Assembly (NCBI GenBank): GCA_016719885.1
Contig: JADJYF010000012.1
Span: 62,001-126,000 of the forward strand
DNA from: Pseudomonadota bacterium
GTDB taxonomy: Bacteria > Pseudomonadota > Gammaproteobacteria > Ga0077536
Length of the DNA: 64,000 nt
Direction of reading: 5' to 3'
The position numbers and the translations under genes were made by a program. The notes below the pieces were generated by a model. The model did no database searches, was not told where the DNA came from, and was given only the letters and a program-made list of their open reading frames with translations. Below, piece by piece: positions 52,328-64,000 of the stretch (position 1 is the stretch's first letter; each line of letters opens with the position of its first letter).

Positions 52328-53523
52328 GCGCGCACCGCGGCGGTGCTGCGCGCCAATGCGGCGAGACCGCTCGCTTCGTGAATGAAACGTTGCTTGGCGC
52401 TCGGGCACAGGTCGGCGAGCGTCATGACCAGGCGTCGCGCGGCGCTGACCGGTACCAGGCGCGAGCGAAAGCCTTGCGCCAGGAGGTCACTGAAACCGAC
52501 GGTGGCGCGATGGTCCGGCGCGCGCGCGTCGGCGTAGCGCTGCAACGCGGCCGCGAGTCCGGCGTCGCCGGCGGCGCCGAGCAGGGTCGCCAGCGTCGCC
52601 ACGTCGCGCAGACCAAGGTTCAAACCCTGGGCGGCGTTGGGATGCATGGTGTTGGCGGCATTGCCCAGCAACACCAGGCGCGCATCGGTGACGCGCCGCG
52701 CGCGTTGTCGCGCCAGCGCGTGGGCGCGGCGCGCACCGAGCACGGTGATGGCGCCCAACCGAGCGCCGAAACGGCGCGCGAGTTCGGCGCCGTAGGCCGC
52801 GTCGTCGAGCTGCAGCGCGGCCAGCGCGCGGCTCTCGTGCAGGCACTGCACGCTCACGTAGCGCGCACCGCCGCAGGGGATCATGGCGAGCGGTCCTTCG
52901 CGGGTGAAATGTTCGAAGGCGGTATGGGCTTGCGGGCGCGACACCTCGACGCGCGCAATCAGCGCGTGCTGCCCGTAGTCGTAACCGTCGGTCGGGATGC
53001 CGGCCGCCACGCGCACCGGCGAGGCGTTGCCGTCGGCGCCGATCAACAGCGCCGCGCGCAGCAAGCGGGAGGTGTCGCCCTGGGTGATTTCCACCTCGAC
53101 CGCGGCGTCGTCGACACGATGGCCGACATAACGGCAATCCCAGCACGCGTCCTCGCCCAGGGCGGTCGTCATGGCCACGCGCAATTCATGCAGCAGGATA
53201 TCGGCCGGACAGGCCCAGCCCATGGCGTCCAGTCCGCCCGCCTCGGCATCCAGCGCCAGCGCGCCCGGGCCGCCGCGATCGCTGACGCGGATATGCCGGA
53301 TGGCGGTGGCATGCGGCGCAAGGCGCGGCCACACCTCGAGTTCGGTCAGGATCTCGACCGAGGCCGCCGACAGCACCAGGGCGCGCGCGTCGCCGTCCGG
53401 CGCGCGGGGCGCCGGGCCCTGCTCGAGCAACAGCACCCGTCGGCCGGCGCGGCGCAAGGCCAGCGCGGCACTGCTGCCGACCAGGCCGGCGCCAACCACG
53501 ATGGCGTCGTAATCAGACTGCAC
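52324..53523 (-). CDS. ubiH: 2-octaprenyl-6-methoxyphenol hydroxylase
   Basis: The 399-residue flavoprotein starts QSDYDAIVVGAGLVGSSAAL and has LLIGADGNASPVR and LLGNAANTMHPNAAQGLNLG, with N-A-N where the family often has N-A-H. It acts in ubiquinone ring hydroxylation. The gene overlaps the pepP stop by 11 bases and lies in the conserved ygfB-pepP-ubiH-ubiI order. Confidence 0.9.
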   Translation of the reverse strand: MQSDYDAIVVGAGLVGSSAALALRRAGRRVLLLEQGPAPRAPDGDARALVLSAASVEILTELEVWPRLAPHATAIRHIRVSDRGGPGALALDAEAGGLDAMGWACPADILLHELRVAMTTALGEDACWDCRYVGHRVDDAAVEVEITQGDTSRLLRAALLIGADGNASPVRVAAGIPTDGYDYGQHALIARVEVSRPQAHTAFEHFTREGPLAMIPCGGARYVSVQCLHESRALAALQLDDAAYGAELARRFGARLGAITVLGARRAHALARQRARRVTDARLVLLGNAANTMHPNAAQGLNLGLRDVATLATLLGAAGDAGLAAALQRYADARAPDHRATVGFSDLLAQGFRSRLVPVSAARRLVMTLADLCPSAKQRFIHEASGLAALARSTAAVRA

Positions 53524-54832
53524 TGCGCTCGCGCATCGCCGCTTCCACCGCTTCCACCGATTTCGGCGCCTCTATGGTCAGGATCTCGTGACCGGTCTCG
53601 GTCACCAGCACATCGTCCTCGATGCGCACACCGATATTCCACCACTGCTTGCCGAGATCCTTGAGCGTCGCGGCGAGGTACAGACCGGGTTCCACGGTGG
53701 TGACCATGCCCGGTTCGAACACCCGCCACTCGTCGTGCAGCTTGTAGTCGCCGACGTCGTGGACATCCATGCCCAGCCAGTGCCCGGTCTTGTGCATGTA
53801 GTAGGGCTTGTAGGCTTCCTCGTCGATGAGCTTGCGCAATCGCCCTTTCAAGATGCCGATGTCGATGAGGCCACGGGTGATGACTTCGATGGCGGCTTCG
53901 TGGGGCTCGTTCCAGGTGTTGCCCGGCCGCACTTCGGCGATCGCGGCGAGCTGCGCTTCGAGCACCAGCTCGTAGATCTGACGCTGCTCGGTGGTGTATT
54001 CGCCGCTCACCGGGAAAGTGCGCGTGATGTCGCTGGCGTAGCTGTCGTACTCGGCGCCGGCGTCGATGAGCACCAGGTCGCCGTCCTTCAGGACGTCGCT
54101 GTTCTCGGTGTAATGCAGGATGCAGGAGTTGGCGCCGCCGCCGACGATGGACGGGTAGGCCGGCGAACGTGCGCCCTGCTGCATGAAGCTGTGCAAGAGC
54201 TCCGCTTCGATTTGATACTCGCGCATGCCGGGCTTGCACACCGCCATCGCGCGCCGATGGGCGGCGGCCGCGATGCTCGCCGCGCGCCGCATGGCCTTCA
54301 ATTCCTGGCTGCTCTTGAACAGCCGCATCTCGTGCACGACATGGCCGAGCGACACGAACTGGTCGGGCGCATGGATGCCGGCGCGGCCCTTGCTGGTGAC
54401 GCGGTTCAACCAGCTCACCAGGCGCTGATCGAATTCCGCGTAGCGGCCCATGGTGAAATAGATGCGTTCCTTGTTCTCGATGAGCCCCGGCAGGATGTCG
54501 TCGAGATCGGTGATCGGGAACGCGTCATCCGCGCCGTACAGCTCGCAGGCGCCCTCCAGGCCGGCGCGACGGCCATGCCAGGATTCGGCTTCGTCATCAC
54601 GTTCGCGACAGAACAGGATGCACTCGCCCTGCGGCCGGTCGGGCACCAGCACCAGCACCGCCTCGGGCTCGGGGAAGCCGGTCAGGTAATAGAAGTCGCT
54701 ATCGGGACGGAAGGGATAGTAGACGTCGCGATTGCGGATCCGCTCCGGCGCGGTCGGCTGGATGACGATACCGCCATGGCCCGCGATATCCATCAGTCGC
54801 TTGCGGCGGCGTGCGAATTCTCTCTTCTCCAT
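53513..54832 (-). CDS. pepP: Xaa-Pro aminopeptidase
   Basis: The 439-residue enzyme removes N-terminal residues before proline. The N-terminal domain has RNRDVYYPFRPDSDFYYLTG. The pita-bread domain has all five metal ligands: two Asp in LIDAGAEYDSYASDITRTFP, His in KTGHWLGMDVHD, and Glu in TTVEPGLYLA and VLVTETGHEIL. It lies 55 bases after ygfB and overlaps ubiH. Confidence 0.95.
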   Translation of the reverse strand: MEKREFARRRKRLMDIAGHGGIVIQPTAPERIRNRDVYYPFRPDSDFYYLTGFPEPEAVLVLVPDRPQGECILFCRERDDEAESWHGRRAGLEGACELYGADDAFPITDLDDILPGLIENKERIYFTMGRYAEFDQRLVSWLNRVTSKGRAGIHAPDQFVSLGHVVHEMRLFKSSQELKAMRRAASIAAAAHRRAMAVCKPGMREYQIEAELLHSFMQQGARSPAYPSIVGGGANSCILHYTENSDVLKDGDLVLIDAGAEYDSYASDITRTFPVSGEYTTEQRQIYELVLEAQLAAIAEVRPGNTWNEPHEAAIEVITRGLIDIGILKGRLRKLIDEEAYKPYYMHKTGHWLGMDVHDVGDYKLHDEWRVFEPGMVTTVEPGLYLAATLKDLGKQWWNIGVRIEDDVLVTETGHEILTIEAPKSVEAVEAAMRERSAV

Positions 54833-54887
54833 GCGACCTCGGCCAGTTCGGAAAGGGGTGACGACGCGCGCCAGCGGCGGCGGCGCG

Positions 54888-55454
54888 TCAGTGCAGGGTG
54901 ACGTTCTGCGGGTCGTCGTCTTCGCCCGCCCCCGCGCCGAGCTCGGCGCGCACCAGCATCACACCCATGCGCGTGAACTCGGTCAGTTCGACCAGCGCGC
55001 GCTCGTCGTCCTCGTCGCCGTCGGCATCCATCGCCAGCGAAGTGAAGCGCGACAGGTCGGCAAGGAATTCCCGCGCATCTTCGCCCAGCGCCTCCAGTGA
55101 GGCAATCCCCGACAGGCCGAGGCCCGACAGGAAACCACGACACCAGTCGGCGAAACCCGCTGCCCGCAGGCTGAGCAGCGCGCTGTCGTCGGGCAGCAGC
55201 AATTCGAGTTCGTAGTCCTCGGCGTTCATGGCGCTGAAGGTCTCGCGCACCAGCGCATCGAGCGCCGCGCGCGCTTCGCCGCTTGCGAACAACTCGCGTT
55301 GGCCGCCGCTGACGTGGTCCAGCCACAGGCCGGGCTCGAAGCTGCGCGGTCCACTCAGCATGCCGCACAGCATGCCGTGGCATTCGGCGGCGCCGATGTC
55401 ACACTGCACCGACTTCAAGGCGCGTGTGACGCGTTCGAAAAGTTCGCCGTTCAT
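54888..55454 (-). CDS. ygfB: YgfB family (UPF0149) protein
   Basis: The 188-residue acidic protein has the family features AAECHGMLCGMLSG, WCRGFLSGLGLSG and the EFLADLSRF stretch. YgfB homologues affect cell-wall and antibiotic-response genes in Pseudomonas; the general role is unclear. It is the first gene of the ygfB-pepP-ubiH-ubiI block and is divergent from the zapA operon across a 236-base gap. Confidence 0.9.
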   Translation of the reverse strand: MNGELFERVTRALKSVQCDIGAAECHGMLCGMLSGPRSFEPGLWLDHVSGGQRELFASGEARAALDALVRETFSAMNAEDYELELLLPDDSALLSLRAAGFADWCRGFLSGLGLSGIASLEALGEDAREFLADLSRFTSLAMDADGDEDDERALVELTEFTRMGVMLVRAELGAGAGEDDDPQNVTLH

Positions 55455-55690
55455 GGCGCTGTCGGCCGACGCGTACGCGCGTGCGCGGCGAAGCGGATTG
55501 GCGTACTCATATTAAATGTCTCCGAAGCGCCGCGCGCCGGGCAGCGGATTATCCCATGGCCAGGCGTTGCGCAGAAAGCGCATGACGCCAACCACCACGC
55601 AGGGCGCGCGGTGCGCTGTTGACCGTTCGCGGCCCACGGCTCTATATTGGCCTCGCATTCCATCCGCCCCGGTGAGCACGCGTTGACGTC

Positions 55691-55915
55691 ATGACAGCAG
55701 GCAGTAAAGACCGCTTGGAACTCGCTGCGCTCGAGTCGCGGGTAGATGAGCTCATCAAGGCCGTCGAAAGCCTGGCCACCGAGAACGAAGCCCTGCGCTC
55801 GCAGCAGGCCTCGCTGACCACCGAACGTGCGGCCCTGATCGAGAAAACGGAACAGGCGCGCTCGCGCGTCGAAGCCATGATTGCCCGCTTGAAGGCGATG
55901 GAGACCCGTTCATGA
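55691..55915 (+). CDS. Small coiled-coil protein (TIGR02449 type, ZapB-like)
   Basis: The 74-residue product is almost entirely coiled coil: LESRVDELIKAVESLATENE, then heptads through ARSRVEAMIARLKAMETRS. Such proteins precede zapA in many gammaproteobacteria. It shares ATGA with zapA, so the two are translationally linked. A part in division-ring assembly is inferred from the neighbour. Confidence 0.8.
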   Translation: MTAGSKDRLELAALESRVDELIKAVESLATENEALRSQQASLTTERAALIEKTEQARSRVEAMIARLKAMETRS

Positions 55916-56247
55916 GCAGCGACAGTGAAGTCAAACCGATCACGGTGACGATTTTCGACAAGGATTACGTCGTCGGCTGCAAGGAAAACGAGCGCGAGGC
56001 GCTGTTCGCCTCGGTGCAGTTCCTGAACAAGAAAATGGTCGAGCAGCGCGACAACGGCAAGGTCATAGGCGCGGAGCGTATCGCGGTCATGTCGGCGCTG
56101 AACATCGCCCACGAGTACCTCGAGTACCGCCGCAACAACGAATCCATCGTGTCCGACGTCGGCGCCAGCGTGACGCGCATGCAGGGCAAGATCTCGCAGG
56201 TGCTGTCACGCGGACTCGGCATGTCATTCAAGGCATCCGGCCACTGA
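55912..56247 (+). CDS. zapA: Cell division protein ZapA
   Basis: The 111-residue protein has the ZapA N-terminal fold (PITVTIFDKDYVVGCKENER, then LFASVQFLNKKMVEQRDNGK) and a long C-terminal coiled coil (ERIAVMSALNIAHEYLEYRR). It cross-links FtsZ filaments at the division site. As in E. coli it is followed directly by 6S RNA. Confidence 0.93.
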   Translation: MSSDSEVKPITVTIFDKDYVVGCKENEREALFASVQFLNKKMVEQRDNGKVIGAERIAVMSALNIAHEYLEYRRNNESIVSDVGASVTRMQGKISQVLSRGLGMSFKASGH

Positions 56248-56306
56248 TTTCCGCCGGCGGACCGGCCGAGGTTAAAGGTCCGCATCGATTTGACGATTTA
56301 AAGCTT

Positions 56307-56491
56307 GGTGTTCTCTGCTGTGTGCGTCAAAGACCTGAGATCTTTGAGCCTATTATTCTTACCTCAGGGACAGATCAATCGGTGATGTTGTGCATGTCCG
56401 CATTTCAGCGGAAAGCCTGATTCATCATGAGACGTCCCGTCTTGAACCCTTGGTTCAAGATTACGGTCGAGACGGCACGGTGGAGAACACC
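56307..56491 (+). ncRNA. ssrS: 6S RNA
   Basis: The 185-base stretch begins GGTGTTCTC and ends GAGAACACC, a perfect closing stem. Near the 3' side CTTGAACCCTTGGTTCAAG matches the conserved CTTGAACC hairpin of E. coli 6S RNA, and a central open region lies between. Length (E. coli 184) and location after zapA agree. 6S RNA binds sigma-70 RNA polymerase in stationary phase. The 5-formyltetrahydrofolate cycloligase gene that follows it in enterics is absent here. Confidence 0.92.
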
Positions 56492-56599
56492 TCTTAATTT
56501 TCCTCCGCCTCCCATGCCGCGCCGCCCGCCGCGCTGACCAGCCTCCACGCCCGCTGGCCGTGGGCCGCGCGGACACGCCCGCGTCCCGGGCGCGCCGTC

Positions 56600-59722
<3,123 letters not shown>

Positions 59723-59753
59723 GCGCTTGACGCGCCACGCCCACGCTTGGCCA

Positions 59754-62342
59754 TCAGGCGACGGCCGCCGACTTCTCTTCCTTGCAGCGCTGGGTCAGGT
59801 AGGCCAGCGCCTCTTCCACCTGGTCAATCAGGATCAGGCACAGGTCGCCCGGCTCCAACTGCGCCAGCGCGGTGTCGATGGCGACGAACTCGCCGTTGAT
59901 CTCGCTGATGTCACGCGTGCGCGTGGCATTGCCCAGACCTTCGCGCAACAGGGCCAGCACTTCGCCGTCGGCGCGGCCGCGCTGGCAGGCGTCCTGGTAG
60001 AGGATGGCGGCATCGAAGGCGTTGCCGAGGATGCGGGTCTGATCGCGGATGTCTTCGTCGCGACGATCGCCCGCGCCGCTGATCACCACCAGGCGACGCT
60101 TGGCCGGCATGGCCGTGACCGCCTGCACCAGCGCCACCATCGCATCGGGGTTATGACCATAGTCGGCAATCACGGTCGCGCCGCGGTAGTCCATGAGATT
60201 GAAACGTCCCGGCGTGGCGGCAACGCTCGGCACGAACGTCGCGAGGCCGGCGCGGATATGCTGCCAATCGACACCGGCGCCCCAGGCGGCGGCCACCGCC
60301 GCCAGCACGTTCTCGACCTGGAAGCCGATGCGCCCACCGAACGTGAGCGGAATGTCGGCGAGCGGCAAGCGGCACAGCTCGCTGCCTTCCACGCAGCTGA
60401 TGGCGTCGCCATCCACCACCACCACGCGCCGACCCTGGGCTCGGTGCGTGACGCTGATGGGATTGGCCGGATTGCGCGAGAAATAGATCACGCCGCCCGG
60501 GCAGGCAACGTTGCAGCGCGCGGCGATGGGGTCGTCGGCGTTCAACACCGCGTAGCCGGTCGGCGCCACGTTCTGCACGATGACGCGTTTCAACACCGCC
60601 AGATCCTCGACGGTGGTGATGTAGTTCAGGCCCAGGTGATCGCCGGTGCCGATGTTGGTCACCACCGCCACCTGGCAGCGATCGAAAGCCAGGCCTTCGC
60701 GCAGGATGCCGCCACGCGCGGTTTCCAGTACCGCGGCATCGACGTCGGGATGCATGAGCACGCTGCGCGCGCTGCGCGGGCCACTGCAGTCACCGCTGTC
60801 AATCTGCGTGCCCTGCACGTACACGCCGTCGGTCAGGGTCATGCCCACGCGCAAACCGGCTTGTTCGAGGATGTGGGCGGTCAAGCGCACGGTGGTGGTC
60901 TTGCCATTGGTGCCGGTCACGGCGATGACCGGGATGCGGGCATCGTTACCGTTACCGAACATCTCGGCGATGATGGCCTCGCCGACCTTGCGGCCGGTGC
61001 CGTAGGACGGCGACAGGTGCATGCGCAGACCCGGCGCGGCGTTCACTTCGACGATGCCGCCATTCTGCTCTTCGAGCGACTTCAACACGCTCTGACACAC
61101 CACGTCGACGCCGCAGATGTCGAGACCGACCATCTGCGCCGCCGCCACCGCGCGCGCCGCGAGATCGGGATGCACTTCGTCGGTGACATCGGTGGCGGTG
61201 CCGCCGGTCGAGAGGTTGGCGTTGTTGCGCAACACCACGCGCAGGCCCTTGGCCGGGATCGAGGTCGGCGTCAGATCCTGCAGCTCGAGACAGGTGAAGG
61301 CGATTTCATCGAAGCGGATCTTGGTCAGCGAGGTGGCGTGGCCCGAGCCGCGGCGCGGATCCCTGTTCACTTCTTCCACCAGCTCCTTGACCGTATGCAC
61401 GCCGTCGCCGATCACGAACGGCGGGTCGCGGCGCGCGGCGGCGATGAGCTTGTCGCCCACCACCAGGAAACGGTAATCGTGGCCGGGGATGTAACGCTCG
61501 ACCAACACCTTGGTGCCGGCTTCCATGGCGGCCCGGTAGGCGGCTTCGAGATGCGGCTTGGTCTCGATGTTGACCGTCACGCCGCGGCCCTGGTGGCCGT
61601 CCTTGGGCTTGACCACCACCGGCAGTCCCATCGCACAGGCCGCGACCCAGGCATCTTCGGCGCTCGACACTTCGCGACCGTCCGGCACCGGCACGCCGGC
61701 GGCCTTCAACAATTGCTTGGTGAGCTGTTTGTCCTGGGCGATGGACTGCGCGATGGCGCTGGTCCGATCGATTTCGGCTGCCTGGATACGGCGTTGACGG
61801 CTACCCCAGCCGAACTGTACCAGCGAGCCGCTGGTCAGACGTCGATAGGGAATGCCACGCTCGACCGCCGCGGCGACGATTGAACCGGTGGACGGTCCGA
61901 GACGCTCGTCCTCGTCCATCTCCTGCAAACGCGCGACTTCCGATTCGACATCGAAGGGGGCATCGTCGAGCGTTGCCTGCACCAGGCGCTGGGCAATATC
62001 GAGCGCCGCGCGGCCAACCGACTCCTCACTGTATTCGACCACCACCTGGAACACGCCGGCGTCGGGCGTGAGCCCGCAACGACTGAAACTCACCGGGCAA
62101 CCGGCCTGCGCCTGCAAACTCAGCGTGGCAATCTCGATGACGTGGGCCGCCGAGCGCGGTACTCCGCCGTCCGGCACCGGCAACACCTGCAGTTGTGGAT
62201 AGATGGCGCGAAGATGCTTGATGAAGCCCGGCAAACGTGACAGATCCCGTTCGTCTTCATTGCAGTGAACGATCGCTTCGATGGCCGTGCGGCGGCTCCA
62301 CAGATTGGGGCCTCGCAGGGCGCGGACGCGTTCGATTTCCAT
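59754..62342 (-). CDS. cphA: Cyanophycin synthetase
   Basis: CphA polymerises aspartate and arginine into the storage polymer cyanophycin using ATP. The 862-residue protein has an N-terminal domain from MEIERVRALRGPNLWSRRT, an ATP-grasp domain (about 220-470, with VVVKPKDGHQGRGVTVN), and a Mur-ligase-like domain with the P-loop VIAVTGTNGKTTTVRL and YGHNPDAMVALV. All three are complete. ATG 62342 is the family start. It follows the second synthetase by 26 bases, so they form an operon. Confidence 0.95.
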   Translation of the reverse strand: MEIERVRALRGPNLWSRRTAIEAIVHCNEDERDLSRLPGFIKHLRAIYPQLQVLPVPDGGVPRSAAHVIEIATLSLQAQAGCPVSFSRCGLTPDAGVFQVVVEYSEESVGRAALDIAQRLVQATLDDAPFDVESEVARLQEMDEDERLGPSTGSIVAAAVERGIPYRRLTSGSLVQFGWGSRQRRIQAAEIDRTSAIAQSIAQDKQLTKQLLKAAGVPVPDGREVSSAEDAWVAACAMGLPVVVKPKDGHQGRGVTVNIETKPHLEAAYRAAMEAGTKVLVERYIPGHDYRFLVVGDKLIAAARRDPPFVIGDGVHTVKELVEEVNRDPRRGSGHATSLTKIRFDEIAFTCLELQDLTPTSIPAKGLRVVLRNNANLSTGGTATDVTDEVHPDLAARAVAAAQMVGLDICGVDVVCQSVLKSLEEQNGGIVEVNAAPGLRMHLSPSYGTGRKVGEAIIAEMFGNGNDARIPVIAVTGTNGKTTTVRLTAHILEQAGLRVGMTLTDGVYVQGTQIDSGDCSGPRSARSVLMHPDVDAAVLETARGGILREGLAFDRCQVAVVTNIGTGDHLGLNYITTVEDLAVLKRVIVQNVAPTGYAVLNADDPIAARCNVACPGGVIYFSRNPANPISVTHRAQGRRVVVVDGDAISCVEGSELCRLPLADIPLTFGGRIGFQVENVLAAVAAAWGAGVDWQHIRAGLATFVPSVAATPGRFNLMDYRGATVIADYGHNPDAMVALVQAVTAMPAKRRLVVISGAGDRRDEDIRDQTRILGNAFDAAILYQDACQRGRADGEVLALLREGLGNATRTRDISEINGEFVAIDTALAQLEPGDLCLILIDQVEEALAYLTQRCKEEKSAAVA

Positions 62343-62368
62343 CGGCGGTGATTGCCTCGAAGTGTGCT

Positions 62369-64000
62369 TCAGTTGGTGGAACGTGTGGCTTCGTCGGCGG
62401 CGGTGGTGGCCGCCGGGAAACCGACGATGCCGCTCACGATGAGGCCGACCGGTACGTTCGCCGCCCATGCGCAGGCGGCGGCCGGCAGGCACTCGGGGGC
62501 ATCGAAAGTGGGCGGGATGGGCAGGCGCTCGGCGTTTGCGCCATGCGCGAATACCAGTTCGTCTTCATCGCGATACACGGCGCGACGGCCTGCGGCCAGC
62601 GCCGCGCGCACCGCCGGCGAGTGCGCGTCACGACTATAGAGCAGCACCTCGCCATCGGAAAATTCGGCCAGCGCCAGCACGCCGGCATCGTCGGCGTTCA
62701 GCACCGACACGCCCTGCGCCAGCACCACGTCGACGTGGGTGCGCAGCAGCTTGGTCAACTGCTCGCTGTCCTCGACGCCGAAGCGGGCGAGCTTGTCATC
62801 CTTTGCCAATGATGTGACCACGGCCACCTGGCAGCGGTCATAGGGCAGGCCCTCGCGCAACAGGCTTTCGGCGGTGGTTTCGATGACCGCGGCGTTCAGC
62901 GTGCGATTGACCAGCAAGCGCTGACCGGCGGCCCAGTTGGCGGCATCGTTGTGCTCGACGCGACGCTCACCGAGATACAGGCCATTGCCGCAGGCCACGC
63001 CGACGGAAACGCCATGCAGATGCAACAGGAAACCGACCAGGCGCGCGACGGCGGTGGTGTCGCTGCTGCCGCCAATGCCGATCAACGGAATGCGGCCATG
63101 GTCATCGCCCGGGAAGAGGTGACGGACGATGGCCTCGCCAGCATGATGGGAACCATTCGGTCCGCGCGGCAGATGGGTTGGCAGCGCCGGCCCGGCGTTG
63201 ATTTCTATGAGTGCGCCACCCTGCGCGGCCAGCGGTTGCGAGATGTCCCTGGCCACGATGTCGACGCCGGCGATATCCAGCCCCACCACGCGAGCGGCGA
63301 GAGTCGCCTGCGCGACGATGCTCGGATGCACTTCGGCCAGCACGTCGACGCCAATCTTGGCGTGGCGTGGCAGCTCGACCACCTGGCCGGTGGCCGGCAC
63401 GGCCTCGAAGGACAGGCCCTGCCGGCTCAAGGCCAGGCGCACGGTCGGAAAGTCCTCGAAGTCTTCGATGGTGAGCGGCACGGCCGTCGGCTCGGAAGCA
63501 TCGGCGAGCTGGTTCAATGCCACGTTGAGCAGGTGCTGCAGGGTATCGCGCCCGTTGCCGGTGACGCGGAACATTTCGGCGCGGGTGGCGGCCACGACCT
63601 TGTCGCCCACCACCAGCAGGCGGTGCTCCTCGCCCTCGATGTATTTCTCGACGATCACCGTCGAATCGACTTCATTGGCGACGGCGAACGCCGCGCGCAC
63701 CGCGTCCGCATCGTTCAGATCAAGAAACACCGCCTCGCCGCGGCTCGCTTCACCAGGCTTGATGGCTACCGGGTACCCAAGATCTTCGGCCGCATCGACG
63801 GCGGCATCGGCGTTGCGCACGAGATGGCCTTCCGGCACCGGAATGCCGCAGGGCGCGATCAGCTGCTTGGCCAGATCCTTGTCGCTGGCAATCGATTCGG
63901 CGATGGCCGAGGTACGGTCGGTCTCGGCGGTCCAGATCCGGCGTTGACGAGTGCCATGGCCGAGGATGACGAGATTGCCCTGGGACAGCGGCACGACCGG
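62369..64000 (-). CDS. Second cyanophycin synthetase-like protein (CphA'-type), 5' end outside window
   Basis: The frame is open to the right edge and begins in the middle of the family (NLVILGHGTRQRRIWTAETD), so about 220 N-terminal residues are missing from view. ATP-grasp motifs remain (YPVAIKPGEASRGEAVF, VIVEKYIEGEEHRLLVVGD). The Mur-ligase P-loop is lost: IGIGGSSDTTAVARL replaces GTNGKTT, and the protein stops well before the normal C-terminus. It is probably a non-catalytic or single-activity partner of CphA. Confidence 0.85.
   Translation of the reverse strand, partial: PVVPLSQGNLVILGHGTRQRRIWTAETDRTSAIAESIASDKDLAKQLIAPCGIPVPEGHLVRNADAAVDAAEDLGYPVAIKPGEASRGEAVFLDLNDADAVRAAFAVANEVDSTVIVEKYIEGEEHRLLVVGDKVVAATRAEMFRVTGNGRDTLQHLLNVALNQLADASEPTAVPLTIEDFEDFPTVRLALSRQGLSFEAVPATGQVVELPRHAKIGVDVLAEVHPSIVAQATLAARVVGLDIAGVDIVARDISQPLAAQGGALIEINAGPALPTHLPRGPNGSHHAGEAIVRHLFPGDDHGRIPLIGIGGSSDTTAVARLVGFLLHLHGVSVGVACGNGLYLGERRVEHNDAANWAAGQRLLVNRTLNAAVIETTAESLLREGLPYDRCQVAVVTSLAKDDKLARFGVEDSEQLTKLLRTHVDVVLAQGVSVLNADDAGVLALAEFSDGEVLLYSRDAHSPAVRAALAAGRRAVYRDEDELVFAHGANAERLPIPPTFDAPECLPAAACAWAANVPVGLIVSGIVGFPAATTAADEATRSTN

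Overview
The window looks like a GC-rich gammaproteobacterial chromosome. Supporting this are a Vfr/CRP-type regulator beside a YhfA-like OsmC gene, the ygfB-pepP-ubiH-ubiI block opposite zapA and 6S RNA, a tkt-gap-pgk-pyk-fba glycolysis row and an MSHA-like pilus locus. I cannot name the order or genus. Its left 18.5 kb is less GC-rich and carries a mobile defence island.

Region 1 (1-18462, genomic island). The island ends at the 3' end of a tRNA-Met(CAU) gene. Next to that tRNA lie two unrelated tyrosine recombinases and a small excisionase-like gene that overlaps the second recombinase. Inward come a 1.4 kb gene-free, hairpin-rich stretch, then a defence operon reading right: fic, hsdM, a DUF262/DUF1524 (GmrSD-like) gene, hsdS, an AlbA_2/Schlafen-type gene, hsdR and a NYN/PIN-like gene. 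Reading left are an EVE/PUA-like plus HNH nuclease gene and, cut by the window edge, the first ~247 codons of a ZorA-like MotA/ExbB gene, so a Zorya-type system probably continues outside the window. The restriction-modification genes hold many frame lesions; their neighbours are intact.

Region 2 (18.7-22.2 kb). Chromosomal genes: a frameshifted thioesterase, an enoyl-CoA hydratase, crp, an OsmC protein and a PAS plus degenerate GGDEF protein.

Region 3 (22.2-41.6 kb). An MSHA/type IV pilus-like cluster on the minus strand: mshM, L, N, E, G, I, J and K homologues, a large PilX-like protein, two prepilins, and an ABC transporter whose parts lie on both sides of one pilin gene. A membrane histidine kinase and an NtrC-type sigma-54 activator sit in the cluster. 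The lone pilin has a sigma-54-type promoter below twin palindromes, which suggests the kinase/activator pair controls it. The assembly ATPase has a c-di-GMP-binding (MshEN) N-terminus.

Region 4 (41.6-49.7 kb). metF, then tkt, gapA, pgk, pyk and a class I fba.

Region 5 (49.7-64 kb). A REP-like palindrome, a truncated cupin gene, purC, ubiI-like, ubiH, pepP, ygfB, then a TIGR02449-like gene, zapA and 6S RNA on the other strand, a hybrid histidine kinase, and two tandem cyanophycin synthetase genes. The second synthetase runs off the right edge and has lost its ligase P-loop.
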